In this document: piece by piece, positions 7,506 through 17,591 of the stretch
How positions within the stretch are numbered: position 1 is the stretch's first letter
How the letters are laid out: each line of letters starts with the position of its first letter
Assembly (NCBI GenBank): GCA_029556615.1
Contig: JAKQDD010000236.1
Coordinates: 124,001 to 188,000 of the forward strand
DNA: 64,000 nucleotides
Origin: Verrucomicrobiota bacterium
GTDB lineage: Bacteria > Verrucomicrobiota > Verrucomicrobiia > Limisphaerales > J093
Reading direction: 5' to 3'
Notes under the pieces: model-generated
Told to the model about the DNA's origin: nothing
Databases searched by the model: none
What the model saw: the letters and a program-made list of their open reading frames with translations, nothing else
Made by a program: the position numbers and the translations under genes

Positions 7506-10280
7506 ATGAAACTCATCCTCGCGACCATCGCTTTCGTTGCCGTTTGGCTTGGTACGCTGGAAGCCGCTCCCGCCCCGGGATCCTTGGCTCCGTTGTTCGG
7601 CGACCCGCCGGCACAATATCGCTCGTGGCCGCTCTACTGGCTCAACGCCCCGCTCGATCCCGCCACACTGCGCGAGCAAATCGAGGCCATGCGCGACCAG
7701 TGCGGCTTCGGCGGTTTCGCGCCCCTCACCCTGCGCACCGCCAAGCCGGACTACCTGACCGAGGGCTTCTTCGAACGCTACGCGCTCATGCTGGAAACGG
7801 CGGAGAAGCTCGGGCTCAAGATCATCTTCTACGACGACATCAACTTCCCCACCGGCACGGCGGGCGGGCGGTTGGCGAAGCAGTATCCCGACAGCACGCT
7901 CAAGAACCTGCGCAAGGTGGAAGAGGAAATCACTGGCCCGAGCCCCGTCGAACTGCCAGTGCCCGGCGGCACGCTGATGGCGGCGGTGGCGATGGAATGC
8001 CAAACCAAGCAGCGCGTTGACCTGGCCGGTTTCAACAAGGACGCCAAGCTGACCTGGGACGCGCCCGCCGGCACGTGGAAGGTGATGTTCTTCGTCTGCG
8101 AACCGCAGAGCGAGTTCGTGGACTATCTCGACCCCGAGGCTGTGAAGCGATGGATGACGCTCACCTACGACCAGTTCTTCCAACGCTTCGGCCGGCATTT
8201 CGGCACCACCATTGCCCAGTCGTTCTTTGACGACCCCGCGATGGTTTACACGTCGGGCGGGCGCACCTGGACCACGGGTTTCAACGACGAGTTCAAGCGC
8301 AAGCACGGCACCGACCCCGCGTTGCTCTACCCGGCGTTGTGGTATGACATCGGTCCGGACACCGAAGCCGCACGCGTCGCGCTATTCGGGATGCGGGCCG
8401 AGCTGATGAGCGAGGGTTTCGTCCGCACCATTCACGAGTGGTGCGCGGCGCGCGGCATCAAGGTCTCCGGGCATCCCGCCGGCAACTACGAGCCGCAGCC
8501 GGTCGAGGTGAGCGGCGACAACATCAAGTTCTACGAGCACTGCGACATCCCGCTGTTCGACTCGATCCACTACTACGGACACGGTCGCGACGGCTTCAAG
8601 CTGGTCAGCTCCGCGGCCTTCACCTACGACCGCCCGGTGACCGCCGTGGAAATCTATGGCAACTACCCGGACAACAGCGTGGACAACGCGATGCTCTACC
8701 GCTCGGCCATGGAAGTGTTTGCCCGCGGCGCCAACCAGATCATCCCGCACGGAATGTGGTATGATCCGGCCAAGATGCACATTCCGCCGGAGATTTCGCA
8801 TCGCAACCCGCGCTGGGGCGCAGAACTGCCGATCTACAACCAGTTCGTGGGACGGTGCAGCCTGCTGCTGCAAGGGGGACGACACGTGGCGGATGTCGGG
8901 ATGCTCTACCCCGTGGTGGCGTTACAGGCGGCCTACCGGTTTGATGTGCCCGGTCTCCAGCAGCCCAACTGGGGCAAGGACGCGCCGCGTTGGGCGGACT
9001 ACCTGAAGATCAGCGACCGCCTCACCGGCAGCGTGCGGCGCGATTTCACGTTCCTGCACCCGGAGATTCTGGACGACCGTTGCCGCGTGCAGGATGCGAC
9101 GCTGCGCCTGAACAACGCCACGAACTGGGAGGAATACCGCGTGATCATCATCCCCGGCGGCGAAGTCATTTCCTGGAGCAGCCTGCAAAAGATTCAGAAG
9201 TTCTATGACGAGGGCGGCCGCGTCATCGCCACCACGCAACTGCCGTTCAAGTCCAGCGAGTTCGGCCACGACGATGGCGTGCGCCGCACCATGACAGCGA
9301 TGTTCGGCATCGCCCCGGCGGCTGCGGTGGCGGCGGCGTCTGACGCAGCCTATCGCATCCGCATCGAGGTGAGCGGCCAGACCATCAGGACTTACGTCAA
9401 AGGCGTGCTCGTGGACGTGACGGAGGACGAGGCAGTCCGTCAGGGCGGCATCGGGTTCCGCGAAAGCGACAACGAACAAGGTGGATTTGCGAAGCTGAAG
9501 GTGATCTCGCCGGAAGGGAAGATCCTGTTCCAGGACGATTTTGACAGCGGGTTGCAGCAGTGGATCAACACGGAGAACGCCAGCGTCAGCACCGGCTGGT
9601 TGACCGTGGGAGAAAACCATGCGATGCGCAGCCGCGTCGGCGCCGACTGGAAGGACTACGTCATCGAGGCGGAACTCAGCACGAACCACGCACCCGCGGG
9701 GCTGGTCTTCCGCGCCGCGGCCGACGGGCGAAACCATTACATGTGGCAGTTCTGGCCGGCAAAGAACCAATTGCGCCCGCACAAGCTGGTGGATGGCCGC
9801 TACTGGGTGATCAAGGACATCCCGTGCGTGGACGTGGATGAAAGCGCCAAGCCTTTCGTGACGCGGACCAACGCCAACGGCGGCAAGGCTTACTTCGCGG
9901 CGAATCCCACGGCCGGCACGCTGCAGGCGATTTTGAACGATGCGCTGCCGGTGGCGGACGTGGCCTTCGAGAACGCCCCCGAAGCCAGATCCGGCGGCGG
10001 CATGCTGTCGTATCTGCACAAGGTCAGAGACGGCGCTGACCTCTACTACGTCGCCAACTCGAGCAATGATCGGGTGGAGACGTGGGTCCGGCTCCGCGGC
10101 AAGCACACGTTGCAGCTCTGGGATCCGCACACCGGCGTGATGACGCCAACGGAGTGCGCGCACGAAACGCTGGCGGGTCAGGACATTACGAGGGTCAAGC
10201 TGGTGCTCGAGCCGGTGAAGTCGGCGTTCTTGGTTGGGCTGCCGCAAGCGGCGGACGACGCCAGGGCCCATCGAAGATGA
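7506..10280 (+). CDS. Secreted GH106-like glycosidase (alpha-L-rhamnosidase superfamily) with lectin-like module
   Basis: A 924-residue exported enzyme. ATG 7506 is chosen because it opens the signal peptide (MKLILATIAFVAVWLGTLEA); the 20 codons upstream are not signal-like. Residues about 30-480 form a TIM-barrel-like region of GH106 type, with CGFGGFAPLTLR, IIFYDDINFPTG, SFFDDPAMVY and SGHPAGNYEPQPVEVSGD. A glutamine-amidotransferase-like domain follows (about 520-620, YRVIIIPGGEVISWSSL, FYDEGGRVIATTQ). At about 610-780 there is a beta-sandwich resembling the lectin-like DUF1080/3-keto-disaccharide hydrolase fold. It should attack terminal deoxyhexose or a related unit of a complex glycan outside the cytoplasm. 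Its stop overlaps the next start (ATGA), so the two are translated together. Family assignment is by wording and not by search. Confidence 0.65.
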   Translation: MKLILATIAFVAVWLGTLEAAPAPGSLAPLFGDPPAQYRSWPLYWLNAPLDPATLREQIEAMRDQCGFGGFAPLTLRTAKPDYLTEGFFERYALMLETAEKLGLKIIFYDDINFPTGTAGGRLAKQYPDSTLKNLRKVEEEITGPSPVELPVPGGTLMAAVAMECQTKQRVDLAGFNKDAKLTWDAPAGTWKVMFFVCEPQSEFVDYLDPEAVKRWMTLTYDQFFQRFGRHFGTTIAQSFFDDPAMVYTSGGRTWTTGFNDEFKRKHGTDPALLYPALWYDIGPDTEAARVALFGMRAELMSEGFVRTIHEWCAARGIKVSGHPAGNYEPQPVEVSGDNIKFYEHCDIPLFDSIHYYGHGRDGFKLVSSAAFTYDRPVTAVEIYGNYPDNSVDNAMLYRSAMEVFARGANQIIPHGMWYDPAKMHIPPEISHRNPRWGAELPIYNQFVGRCSLLLQGGRHVADVGMLYPVVALQAAYRFDVPGLQQPNWGKDAPRWADYLKISDRLTGSVRRDFTFLHPEILDDRCRVQDATLRLNNATNWEEYRVIIIPGGEVISWSSLQKIQKFYDEGGRVIATTQLPFKSSEFGHDDGVRRTMTAMFGIAPAAAVAAASDAAYRIRIEVSGQTIRTYVKGVLVDVTEDEAVRQGGIGFRESDNEQGGFAKLKVISPEGKILFQDDFDSGLQQWINTENASVSTGWLTVGENHAMRSRVGADWKDYVIEAELSTNHAPAGLVFRAAADGRNHYMWQFWPAKNQLRPHKLVDGRYWVIKDIPCVDVDESAKPFVTRTNANGGKAYFAANPTAGTLQAILNDALPVADVAFENAPEARSGGGMLSYLHKVRDGADLYYVANSSNDRVETWVRLRGKHTLQLWDPHTGVMTPTECAHETLAGQDITRVKLVLEPVKSAFLVGLPQAADDARAHRR

Positions 10281-12415
10281 GAGTCACGCGAAGATCCACG
10301 GCGATGGTTCTGGGCGCACTGCTCAATTCGGCTGTCCTGCCGGCGGCCGATGGCAACGGGGCCATCGACCGCCATGCCCTGGTCACACGCCACAACGTCG
10401 AGTGGAACGATTTGCACGGGCAGGTTCCGCTCGGTAACGGCGAGTTCTGCTTCAACGCGGATGCCACCGGCCTGCAGACCTTTGGCGGAAACACCATGTC
10501 GCACTGGGGATGGCATTCGGCTCCTCTGCCGCCGGGTTCCACGTCAGCGGACATTCCGCCGACGGGCACGGTGGAGAAGGGCCGAATCAAAGGCCCCATG
10601 CGCAAAGCGGCCGAGCGCGGGGAACTTGATGGTTGGATGTTCCGCAATCCGCATCCGATGAATCTGGGTCGCCTGCGTTTGTTGCGCTCCACCGGGGCGG
10701 CATTGGAGCCCAAGGACGTCGGCAACGTGGCCCGGCAATACAACTTGTGGACCGGGGCGCATACCAGCCGCTTCGACGTGGATGGCCAGCCGGTCATGGT
10801 GGAAACCTGCGTGCATCCAACCCTGGACCTCATTGCCGTCCGCGCCGAATCCCCGCTGCTGCGCGACGGCGTACTCGTGGTGGCGCTCGACTTCCCGTAT
10901 CCCAGCGCCAACAACAGTGCGCCGTGGGTGGGGGACTGGAATCGTCCCGGCGCCCACGCCAGTGAACTGACCCTGCGCGCGAAGGAACGTCACGCCGACA
11001 TCCAACGTGCCGCCGACGCCGCGACCTATCATGTCCGCGTGGCCTGGGCCGAAGGGTGCGTGTTCACCCAATTCCAGTCGGCAGCGTGGAGGCATACGTT
11101 CAAGCTGGCGGGCGACAACTCCGTCCGCTTGGAGTTTGTCTGCGCGTTCTCCAGCCAGCCGATGGATTCCTTACCCACCGTCAAGGAAACGCAGATGGCA
11201 GCCGCCGCACAGTGGAAACAACTCTGGACTACGGGCGGCGCCATCGACCTCTCGCAGAGCAAGGATCCGCGCTGGAAGGAACTGGAGCGGCGCATCGTGC
11301 TCTCGCAATACCAGATGGCGGCGCAATCCGCCGGAAGCTGGCCTTCGGCGGAAACCGGCTTGATGGGCGTGGATTTCTGGAGCAGCCAGTTTCACATGGA
11401 AATGGTCTGGTGGCACCTGGCTCACTACGGCTTGTGGGACCGATGGCCGATGGCGGAGCGGGCGCTGGATTGCTACCGGAAGTTTCTGCCCGTGGCGCGG
11501 CAACTGGCGCAGCAGTTCGATTACCGGGGCGCGAAGTGGGGCAAGCAGGTTGGACCCGAAGGCCGCACCGCGCCGTGGGATGGCAGCTTCGTGCTGCACT
11601 GGCAGCAGCCGCATCCGCTTTTCTTCGCTGAACTGGAATACCGCCTGCGCCCGACTCAGGCGACGCTGGAGAAGTGGCGGGAGGTAATCGATGCCACCGC
11701 GAACTACATGGCTGACTTCCCTGTGCGCGATGCGCAGGGCCTTTACCACCTTGCACCGATCATGCCGCCCAGCGAGCAAGGCATCACGCGCGACACCGTG
11801 TTTGACTTGGCCTATTGGCGCTGGGGCCTCGATCAGACCCAGCGTTGGCGCGAGCGCCTCGGCCTCGAACGCGAGCCGCGCTGGGATGAGGTGCGCCGCA
11901 ACCTCGCTCCGCTGCCGGTGGTGGATGACGTGTTCGTCCACTCTGCCGAGTGGCACGACACCTACACGAAGCGCGCCTGGGAGCATCCCGATCCGGTCGG
12001 CGTCCTGGGCATGTTGCCGCCGATGGAAGGCGTGGACCGCGAGATCGCGCATCGCACCGTGCTCAAGGTCTGGCAGACCTGGGACTGGAAGAAATGCTGG
12101 GGCTGGGATTTCCCATGGATGGCGATGGCTGCGGCCCGCGTCGGCGAACCTCAGATCGCGGTCGAGGCACTGCTCAAGGACGCCGCCAACAAGAACCACT
12201 ACGACGAACGCGGTGTGAACACGGGCGGCCCGTGTCCTTACCTGCCCGGCAACGGCGGCTTGCTCTACGCTGTCGCGATGATGGCGGCCGGCTGGGATCC
12301 ACCTCCGCCTCAAGGCTTCGGTGCGACCAGCGGCGCGCCGACCAACCGCGCGCCCGGATTTCCCAGTGATGGAAGCTGGACGGTGCGCTGGGAAGGCCTG
12401 AAGCGCGCCCCTTGA
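10277..12415 (+). CDS. Secreted six-hairpin (alpha/alpha)6 glycosidase-like protein
   Basis: A 712-residue protein whose ATG (10277) overlaps the stop of the GH106-like gene in an ATGA. This fixes the start and points to co-translation. The first about 24 residues are a signal peptide (STAMVLGALLNSAVLPAADG). The body opens with HNVEWNDLHGQVPLGNGEF, typical of GH95/GH65-type N-terminal domains, and continues with helical-barrel wording: GVDFWSSQFHMEMVWWHL, RGAKWGKQVGPEGRTAPWDG and WGWDFPWMAMAAARVGEP. These are features of six-hairpin glycosidases. The exact GH family is not clear from sequence. It probably acts on the same glycan as its coupled neighbour. Confidence 0.6.
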   Translation: MRVTRRSTAMVLGALLNSAVLPAADGNGAIDRHALVTRHNVEWNDLHGQVPLGNGEFCFNADATGLQTFGGNTMSHWGWHSAPLPPGSTSADIPPTGTVEKGRIKGPMRKAAERGELDGWMFRNPHPMNLGRLRLLRSTGAALEPKDVGNVARQYNLWTGAHTSRFDVDGQPVMVETCVHPTLDLIAVRAESPLLRDGVLVVALDFPYPSANNSAPWVGDWNRPGAHASELTLRAKERHADIQRAADAATYHVRVAWAEGCVFTQFQSAAWRHTFKLAGDNSVRLEFVCAFSSQPMDSLPTVKETQMAAAAQWKQLWTTGGAIDLSQSKDPRWKELERRIVLSQYQMAAQSAGSWPSAETGLMGVDFWSSQFHMEMVWWHLAHYGLWDRWPMAERALDCYRKFLPVARQLAQQFDYRGAKWGKQVGPEGRTAPWDGSFVLHWQQPHPLFFAELEYRLRPTQATLEKWREVIDATANYMADFPVRDAQGLYHLAPIMPPSEQGITRDTVFDLAYWRWGLDQTQRWRERLGLEREPRWDEVRRNLAPLPVVDDVFVHSAEWHDTYTKRAWEHPDPVGVLGMLPPMEGVDREIAHRTVLKVWQTWDWKKCWGWDFPWMAMAAARVGEPQIAVEALLKDAANKNHYDERGVNTGGPCPYLPGNGGLLYAVAMMAAGWDPPPPQGFGATSGAPTNRAPGFPSDGSWTVRWEGLKRAP

Positions 12416-12420
12416 CCCGC

Positions 12421-12545
12421 CATGAACCCAATCCCGGCTGGCGCTTCCTCGAGGGTGTCGGCCGCAAGTTGCCCAAGGGTGGGAGTGTCGTCGGCTTCGT
12501 CGCGCCGAATGGCAACGACATCTCGCTCGTCATCGAAACCACCGA
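12421..12545 (+). pseudogene. Unidentified glycosidase-tail remnant
   Basis: Between the six-hairpin enzyme and the broken sulfatase, the frame beginning at 12421 reads NPGWRFLEGVGRKLPKGGSV and VVGFVAPNGNDISLVIETT. This looks like the terminal beta-sandwich strands of a secreted glycosidase. It has no start codon and is joined at about 12545 to a sulfatase whose 5' end is missing. I cannot name the family. It is listed because it marks another deletion junction. Confidence 0.3.
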
Positions 12546-13083
12546 AGCCCAACGTCCTGCTCCTCTGTGTAGATGACCTCAAGCCGTTGCTCGGCTGGTA
12601 CGGTGATGCCAGGGTCAAGACGCCGAACATGGACCGGCTCGCCCGGCGAGGGGGGCTATGTGAAACAGCCTACTGCAATCAAGCGGTCTGCGCGCCGTCC
12701 CGCAACAGTCTGATGACCGGGCTGCGGCCCACGACCCTCGGCATCTACGACCTGCCGACGCACTTCCGGAAAGCGGCACCCGAGGCGGTGACGGTGTCGC
12801 AGTAGTTCATTCAGCACGGTTACCACGCCGAGGCGTTGGGCAAAATCTACCATGCCGGCCACGGGAAGTACTGGGATCTCTACGACCGCGCCTCGTTCCA
12901 GTTGCCGAAGCTGCGTGTGCCGCCGGCAGGTGCGCCGGAATTCGCCCCCACCACTTGGGGCGAGTTGCGCCAGTATGCCGACATTCCCCAGGTGGGACCG
13001 CTCACGGACGCGCAGGCGGTGGAGTTGATTCACGGGTATCACGCCACGGTGAGCTTCGTGGACGCGCAGATTGGACGGGTGGC
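12545..13083 (+). pseudogene. Sulfatase (S1 family), 5' and 3' truncated, with internal TAG
   Basis: The core KPNVLLLCVDDLKPLLGWYG, the formylglycine motif CAPSR (YCNQAVCAPSRNSLMTG) and ALGKIYHAGHGKYWDLYD define an iduronate-2-sulfatase-like S1 enzyme. Three defects are seen. The signal peptide is replaced by the preceding remnant. An in-frame TAG at 12803-12805 (VTVSQ-stop-FIQHGYHAE) sits where relatives have an aromatic residue. After SFVDAQIGRV the sequence turns into unrelated codons. The C-terminal half of the fold is missing. It lies immediately before two intact sulfatases, so its loss may be buffered by them. Confidence 0.75.
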
Positions 13084-13256
13084 CAAACCACAATGGCGAG
13101 GCTCGTCTGCTTCCGCGTCCGGCGCAGAATAGACTCCTGAGGACCTTGACGCTGTTGATGCAACCCAGACCTTGTCGCGCCTGGTGGTTAGCGCACTTTA
13201 CCAGTAGTTGCGGCTGGTTTTGGCGGGCGACGAAGGCTGAGAATACCTCGCAGAAC

Positions 13257-14705
13257 ATGAAATGGATTCTTGTCATTGCGAGCGCGCTGTTTGCCCTCGC
13301 AGGTGAACTGCACTCGGCTGAGCCAGCCGGCCGGCCCAACATCGTTCTGTTCCTCATTGACGATCTCGGTTGGAGGGACCTGGGCTGCCAGGGCAGCACG
13401 TATTACCGGACGCCGAGCATTGACCAACTGGCGCGCGACGGGGCACGATTCACGGACGCCTACGCCGCCTGTGCCGTGTGTTCGCCCACGCGCGCGGCGA
13501 TCCTGACTGGCAAATATCCTGCGCGGCTGTTGCTCACCGACTGGCTGCCATCGGGGCGTTGGCATCCGAAGGCGCGGCTGCAGAGCGGGCGCTTCGTTCG
13601 CGCCCTGCCGCTGGAGGAATTCACACTGGCCGAGGCGCTGCGTGAAGCCGGCTATCGCACCGCCAGCATCGGCAAGTGGCATCTGGGCAGCGAGCCGTTC
13701 TCGTTGCCGGAACATCACGGTTTCGACGTGAACATCGCCGGCAATGCGCACGGCGCGCCGGGCAGCTACTTCTTTCCTTATCCCGGCGACTGGTTGATCC
13801 CATCCACCGGGCTGCGCGCCCAGTGGAATGTGCTCGCGGATGGCACGCCGGGCGAGTATCTCACCGATCGCCTGACGGACGAGGCGGTGAGATTCATCCG
13901 CGAGAACCGCGCGCGCCCGTTCTTCCTCTACTTCCCGCACTATGGCGTGCACACGCCGCTGCAGGCGAAGCCGGAGATGATCGCCAAGTATGAGAAGATC
14001 CCAGAGGCCGAGCGCCAGGGCAAACCGGCGTATGCGGCCATGATCGAGAGCGTGGATGAAAGCGTGGGCCGCGTGCTGGCGACGCTCAAGGAACTCGGCC
14101 TCGACCAGAGCACCGTCGTCATTTTCACTTCCGACAACGGCGGATTCTACAACGCTACCAGCAACGCGACGCTGCGCGCCAACAAGGGGGCGTACTACGA
14201 GGGCGGCATTCGCGTGCCGCTGATCATCAAGTGGCCCGGCGTCACGAAGCCCGGCTGGGTGAGCGCCGAGCCGGTCACCAGCTCAGACCTGTATCCGACC
14301 TGCCTCGCCGCAGCGGGCCTGCCGTCACGACCCAATCAGCATCTGGATGGCCTCAACCTGCAACCGCTGCTCGCCAGCGGAGCATCGCTCGGGCGGAAGT
14401 CCCTCTTCTGGCATTTCCCGCATTACAACGAGCATCCGTCCAGCGTGCCGTCCAGCGCGGTTCGCCGCGGTCCGTGGAAGTTGATCGAGACCTTCGATCC
14501 TGAGGGCTTGGAGCTCTATAATCTGGCCGATGACCTCGGCGAAACCAACAACCTCGCCGCCGCCAAGCCCGAGTTGCTCAGCGACCTGCGCGGCGAACTG
14601 GAGGCGTGGCGCAAGGAGGTCCGCGCCGAGATGATGCGGCCCAATCCCGATTACGATCCGAACGTCCCGCTCCCCGCCAAGAAGAGGCGACGCGAAGCCA
14701 AATAG
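13257..14705 (+). CDS. Secreted arylsulfatase-type sulfatase (S1)
   Basis: A 482-residue exported sulfatase; ATG 13257 opens a signal peptide (MKWILVIASALFALAGELHS). The fold signatures are intact: IVLFLIDDLGWRDLGCQG (metal-binding Asp35/Asp36), the formylglycine motif C75-S-P-T-R79 within CAVCSPTRAAILTGKYP, IGKWHLG, VVIFTSDNGG, and ELYNLADDLGETNNLA near the C-terminus. Cys75 must be oxidised to formylglycine by an FGE or anSME not found here. The protein ends in a basic tail (AKKRRREAK) shared in kind with the other sulfatases of the block. It should hydrolyse sulfate esters on a sulfated glycan in the periplasm or outside the cell. Confidence 0.9.
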   Translation: MKWILVIASALFALAGELHSAEPAGRPNIVLFLIDDLGWRDLGCQGSTYYRTPSIDQLARDGARFTDAYAACAVCSPTRAAILTGKYPARLLLTDWLPSGRWHPKARLQSGRFVRALPLEEFTLAEALREAGYRTASIGKWHLGSEPFSLPEHHGFDVNIAGNAHGAPGSYFFPYPGDWLIPSTGLRAQWNVLADGTPGEYLTDRLTDEAVRFIRENRARPFFLYFPHYGVHTPLQAKPEMIAKYEKIPEAERQGKPAYAAMIESVDESVGRVLATLKELGLDQSTVVIFTSDNGGFYNATSNATLRANKGAYYEGGIRVPLIIKWPGVTKPGWVSAEPVTSSDLYPTCLAAAGLPSRPNQHLDGLNLQPLLASGASLGRKSLFWHFPHYNEHPSSVPSSAVRRGPWKLIETFDPEGLELYNLADDLGETNNLAAAKPELLSDLRGELEAWRKEVRAEMMRPNPDYDPNVPLPAKKRRREAK

Positions 14706-14738
14706 GCCCCGCAGGATTCACCAGAACTCGCCCGCACC

Positions 14739-16271
14739 ATGAAACCATTACCCTTGCTTGCCGCCCTCCTGTGGACTCCACTGAGCGCGCTGTGCGCTGC
14801 CGACGCCCCGCCGGTCGCCGGCAAACCCAACGTCCTGTTCATCGCCATTGACGACCTGCGCACGTCGCTCGGCTGTTACGGCGACAACCTGGCGAAGTCG
14901 CCGAACATCGACCGCCTCGCGCAGAGTTCACGCCTGTTCCTTGGGGCTTACACCCATCAGGCGGTGTGCGGGCCGGCGCGCACGGCGATTTTGACCGGCC
15001 GGCTGCCGGACAACACCCGCGTCTGGCACAACCGCAATCTGTTCCGCGACACGCTCCCGGATGCCATCACGTTGCCGCAGCTTTTCAAGAACAACGGCTA
15101 CCAGGCGCTTTCGTTTGGGAAGATTTTCAGCGGCGCGGAGACCGAGCTTGATCCGCCCTCCTGGTCCGCTCCCGAAGTCCTGCGGGGCGCTGGGCCGGGC
15201 TGGAAGAACTACGCTTTGCCCGGTGCCAAGGCTGAGGGCAAGGGCGCGGCCTACGAGGTTGCCGACGTGGCGGACGAGGGCTATCCCGATGGTAATCTCG
15301 CCAAGCTCGCCGTCGCGACGCTGGAGAAGCTCGAGCAGCAGAAAGCGCCGTTCTTCCTCGCGGTGGGTTTCTTCAAGCCGCACCTGCCGTTCAACGCACC
15401 GAAGAGGTATTGGGATCTTTACGATCCCGCCGTGTTCGCGCTCAAAGACCAGACGCGGGTCAAGGGCGCGCCGGAGATCGCCTATCACACGCATCGGGAA
15501 CTGGGCGGCTACAAGGAGATGCCCGAAGACGAGCACGTATCCGCCGAGCAGGCGCGGGCGCTGCGGCACGGTTACTACGCCTGCGTCAGCTACGTTGACG
15601 CGCAGGTCGGCAAGGTGCTGGACGCGCTCCAGCGACTCGGCCTGGACCAGAACACCATCGTCGTGCTCTGGGGCGACCACGGCTGGTCGCTCGGCGAGAA
15701 GGATCGCTGGTGCAAGGGCACGAACTTCGAGCGTGACACCCGCGTGCCGCTGATGATTCGCACGCCGGGCCTGGCGAAAGCGGGCGCGCCCGCGGAGGCG
15801 TTAATCGAGTACGTGGACATCTATCCTACGCTCGCGGCGTTGTCCGGCCTGACACCCCCCGCCGATCTTGACGGGCGCAGTATGGTGCCGATCCTGCAAG
15901 ATCCCGGTGCACACGGTCGCGACGTGGCGTTCAGCCAGTATAGCCGGCCCTGGAAGGCGACCGGCTTCGATTCCATGGGCTACACGTTGCGCACCGCGAC
16001 ACAGCGCTACACCCGCTGGGTCGAATGGCCCTCGCGCAAGACCCTCATTGAGGAATTCTACGATTACACGTCCATGCCAAGCACGACGCGGGAGGGCGCA
16101 ATCCTGATCGAGCTGGAAAACGTGGTGGCCGATCCCGCCTATGCCGAGGCCGTGAACCGGCTGCGCGCCACGATGGACGAGACTCTCAGCACCCGCATCA
16201 AACTGAAGGCGGAGCAAACCCCGGCGACGGCTGAGCCCAAAGTGAAGAAGAAAAAGAAGAAGAGCCCGTGA
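14739..16271 (+). CDS. Secreted iduronate-2-sulfatase-like sulfatase (S1)
   Basis: A 510-residue sulfatase with a signal peptide (MKPLPLLAALLWTPLSALCA). Motifs: NVLFIAIDDLRTSLGCYG, then the formylglycine-bearing C77-G-P-A-R81 (QAVCGPARTAILTGRLP). The CGPAR variant is common in the iduronate-2-sulfatase-like branch. Others are SFGKIFSG, FFLAVGFFKPHLPFNAP and VLWGDHGWSLGEKDRW. The C-terminal WVEWP, YDYTSMP and NVVADPAYA wording also fits that branch. It ends in a run of lysines (KVKKKKKKSP). It follows the arylsulfatase by 33 bases on the same strand, and their different motif types suggest different sulfate positions on one polymer. Confidence 0.9.
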   Translation: MKPLPLLAALLWTPLSALCAADAPPVAGKPNVLFIAIDDLRTSLGCYGDNLAKSPNIDRLAQSSRLFLGAYTHQAVCGPARTAILTGRLPDNTRVWHNRNLFRDTLPDAITLPQLFKNNGYQALSFGKIFSGAETELDPPSWSAPEVLRGAGPGWKNYALPGAKAEGKGAAYEVADVADEGYPDGNLAKLAVATLEKLEQQKAPFFLAVGFFKPHLPFNAPKRYWDLYDPAVFALKDQTRVKGAPEIAYHTHRELGGYKEMPEDEHVSAEQARALRHGYYACVSYVDAQVGKVLDALQRLGLDQNTIVVLWGDHGWSLGEKDRWCKGTNFERDTRVPLMIRTPGLAKAGAPAEALIEYVDIYPTLAALSGLTPPADLDGRSMVPILQDPGAHGRDVAFSQYSRPWKATGFDSMGYTLRTATQRYTRWVEWPSRKTLIEEFYDYTSMPSTTREGAILIELENVVADPAYAEAVNRLRATMDETLSTRIKLKAEQTPATAEPKVKKKKKKSP

Positions 16272-16307
16272 GTCGTCGCGCGCTTCGCGAGAGCCAGCCC
16301 TTGACCA

Positions 16308-17579
16308 ATGCGACGAATCGCGAAACACGAAGGACGTATCTGCCGGAGCGTTCTGGCGTCCGCGCTGTTCCTGCTCACCGGACTGGCCCTGCCGGCGGCT
16401 GAACCGTTCCTCCAAAAGACCAATCTGTTCACGGAAGAGACGGACGGCTTCCGTCTCTATCGCATCCCGGGAATCGTCGTGACGGCCAAAGGCTCGGTGC
16501 TGGCCTACTGCGAGGCGCGCAAGTTCACCGTCGCGGATCGCGGCGAGATTGAGATTCACCTGCGGCGCAGCACTGACGGTGGACGCACGTGGTCGTCGGC
16601 AAAGCAGGTGGCCCATCTCGGCCCGCGCCTGCCGCGCAACCCGCACATGCCGGAAAACAAGAAGACGAAGGACATGGGCGGGCCGAACGAACAGACCGTC
16701 AACAACCCCGTCGCTATTGCTGCGCGCGACGGCGCGTTGCATCTGCTCTATTGCGTCGAATACCGGCGCGCCTTCCAAATCCGGAGCGACGACGACGGCG
16801 TCACGTGGACCGCTCCGGTCGAGATCACGTCGGCCTTCGACCGGTTTCGCTCCGAGCTGGACTGGCAGGTGATTGCCACCGGTCCGGGCCACGCGGTGGA
16901 ACTTCAGAGCGGCCGGCTCGTCGCACCCTTCTGGATGGCCACTTACGAGAAGCAGCCAAAACTCAGGAACGCGGTGGGGATCATTTACAGCGACGACCGG
17001 GGCAGGACCTGGCAGCGCGGGGAGATCGCGCTCCGCAAGGCCGGCGAGCCCAACATCGCCGAGCTGCCGGATGGCCGCGTGCTGGTGACAGCCCGCAACA
17101 CCGACCCGCGCAATCGTCGCGTGGTCGCCTGCAGTCGCGACGGGGCGACCGGTTGGTCGAAGCCCGAGTTCGTCGAGGAGCTGCTCGAACCGGGCTGCAT
17201 GGCGGGAATCGTCAGCCATCCCGGAATGGCCGACCGAAAGACACCGTTTCTCCTGTTCTCCAATCCCCACACCACGAAACGCGCCCACAGGGACCGCGTG
17301 GACCTCACCATCAAACTCAGCGAGGACGGCGGGCGGACCTGGCCCGTGAGCAGAATCCTCCAGCCCGGCCCAAGCGCCTACAGCGACCTCGCGGTGCTGC
17401 CGGACGGAACGATGCTGTGTTTCTACGAGAGTGGCGACCCGGAAGCTCCGCGCAACAATGGCCGGCCTTGGGCGTATTCTTTTCTCATGCTCGCTCGTTT
17501 CAATCTCGACTGGCTCACGAGCACGAATCAAACGCGGAAGCCGACCGAGATCGAATTCAATGCCCCAAGGAATCCATAG
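16308..17579 (+). CDS. Secreted exo-alpha-sialidase (BNR/GH33-like)
   Basis: A 423-residue protein with an N-terminal hydrophobic signal (SVLASALFLLTGLALPAA). The sialidase arginine motif YRIP is at 51-54, and four Asp-box repeats are visible: STDGGRTW (88-95), SDDDGVTW, SDDRGRTW and SEDGGRTW. EVLLPNGRV-like strands and a conserved Y..SGD near the end (FYESGDPEAP) fit GH33. The enzyme would release terminal sialic acid. The next genes are a sialic acid lyase and an epimerase-symporter, which strongly supports the assignment. The gap to nanA is only 12 bases. Confidence 0.85.
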   Translation: MRRIAKHEGRICRSVLASALFLLTGLALPAAEPFLQKTNLFTEETDGFRLYRIPGIVVTAKGSVLAYCEARKFTVADRGEIEIHLRRSTDGGRTWSSAKQVAHLGPRLPRNPHMPENKKTKDMGGPNEQTVNNPVAIAARDGALHLLYCVEYRRAFQIRSDDDGVTWTAPVEITSAFDRFRSELDWQVIATGPGHAVELQSGRLVAPFWMATYEKQPKLRNAVGIIYSDDRGRTWQRGEIALRKAGEPNIAELPDGRVLVTARNTDPRNRRVVACSRDGATGWSKPEFVEELLEPGCMAGIVSHPGMADRKTPFLLFSNPHTTKRAHRDRVDLTIKLSEDGGRTWPVSRILQPGPSAYSDLAVLPDGTMLCFYESGDPEAPRNNGRPWAYSFLMLARFNLDWLTSTNQTRKPTEIEFNAPRNP

Positions 17580-17591
17580 ACCGGAGAATCT

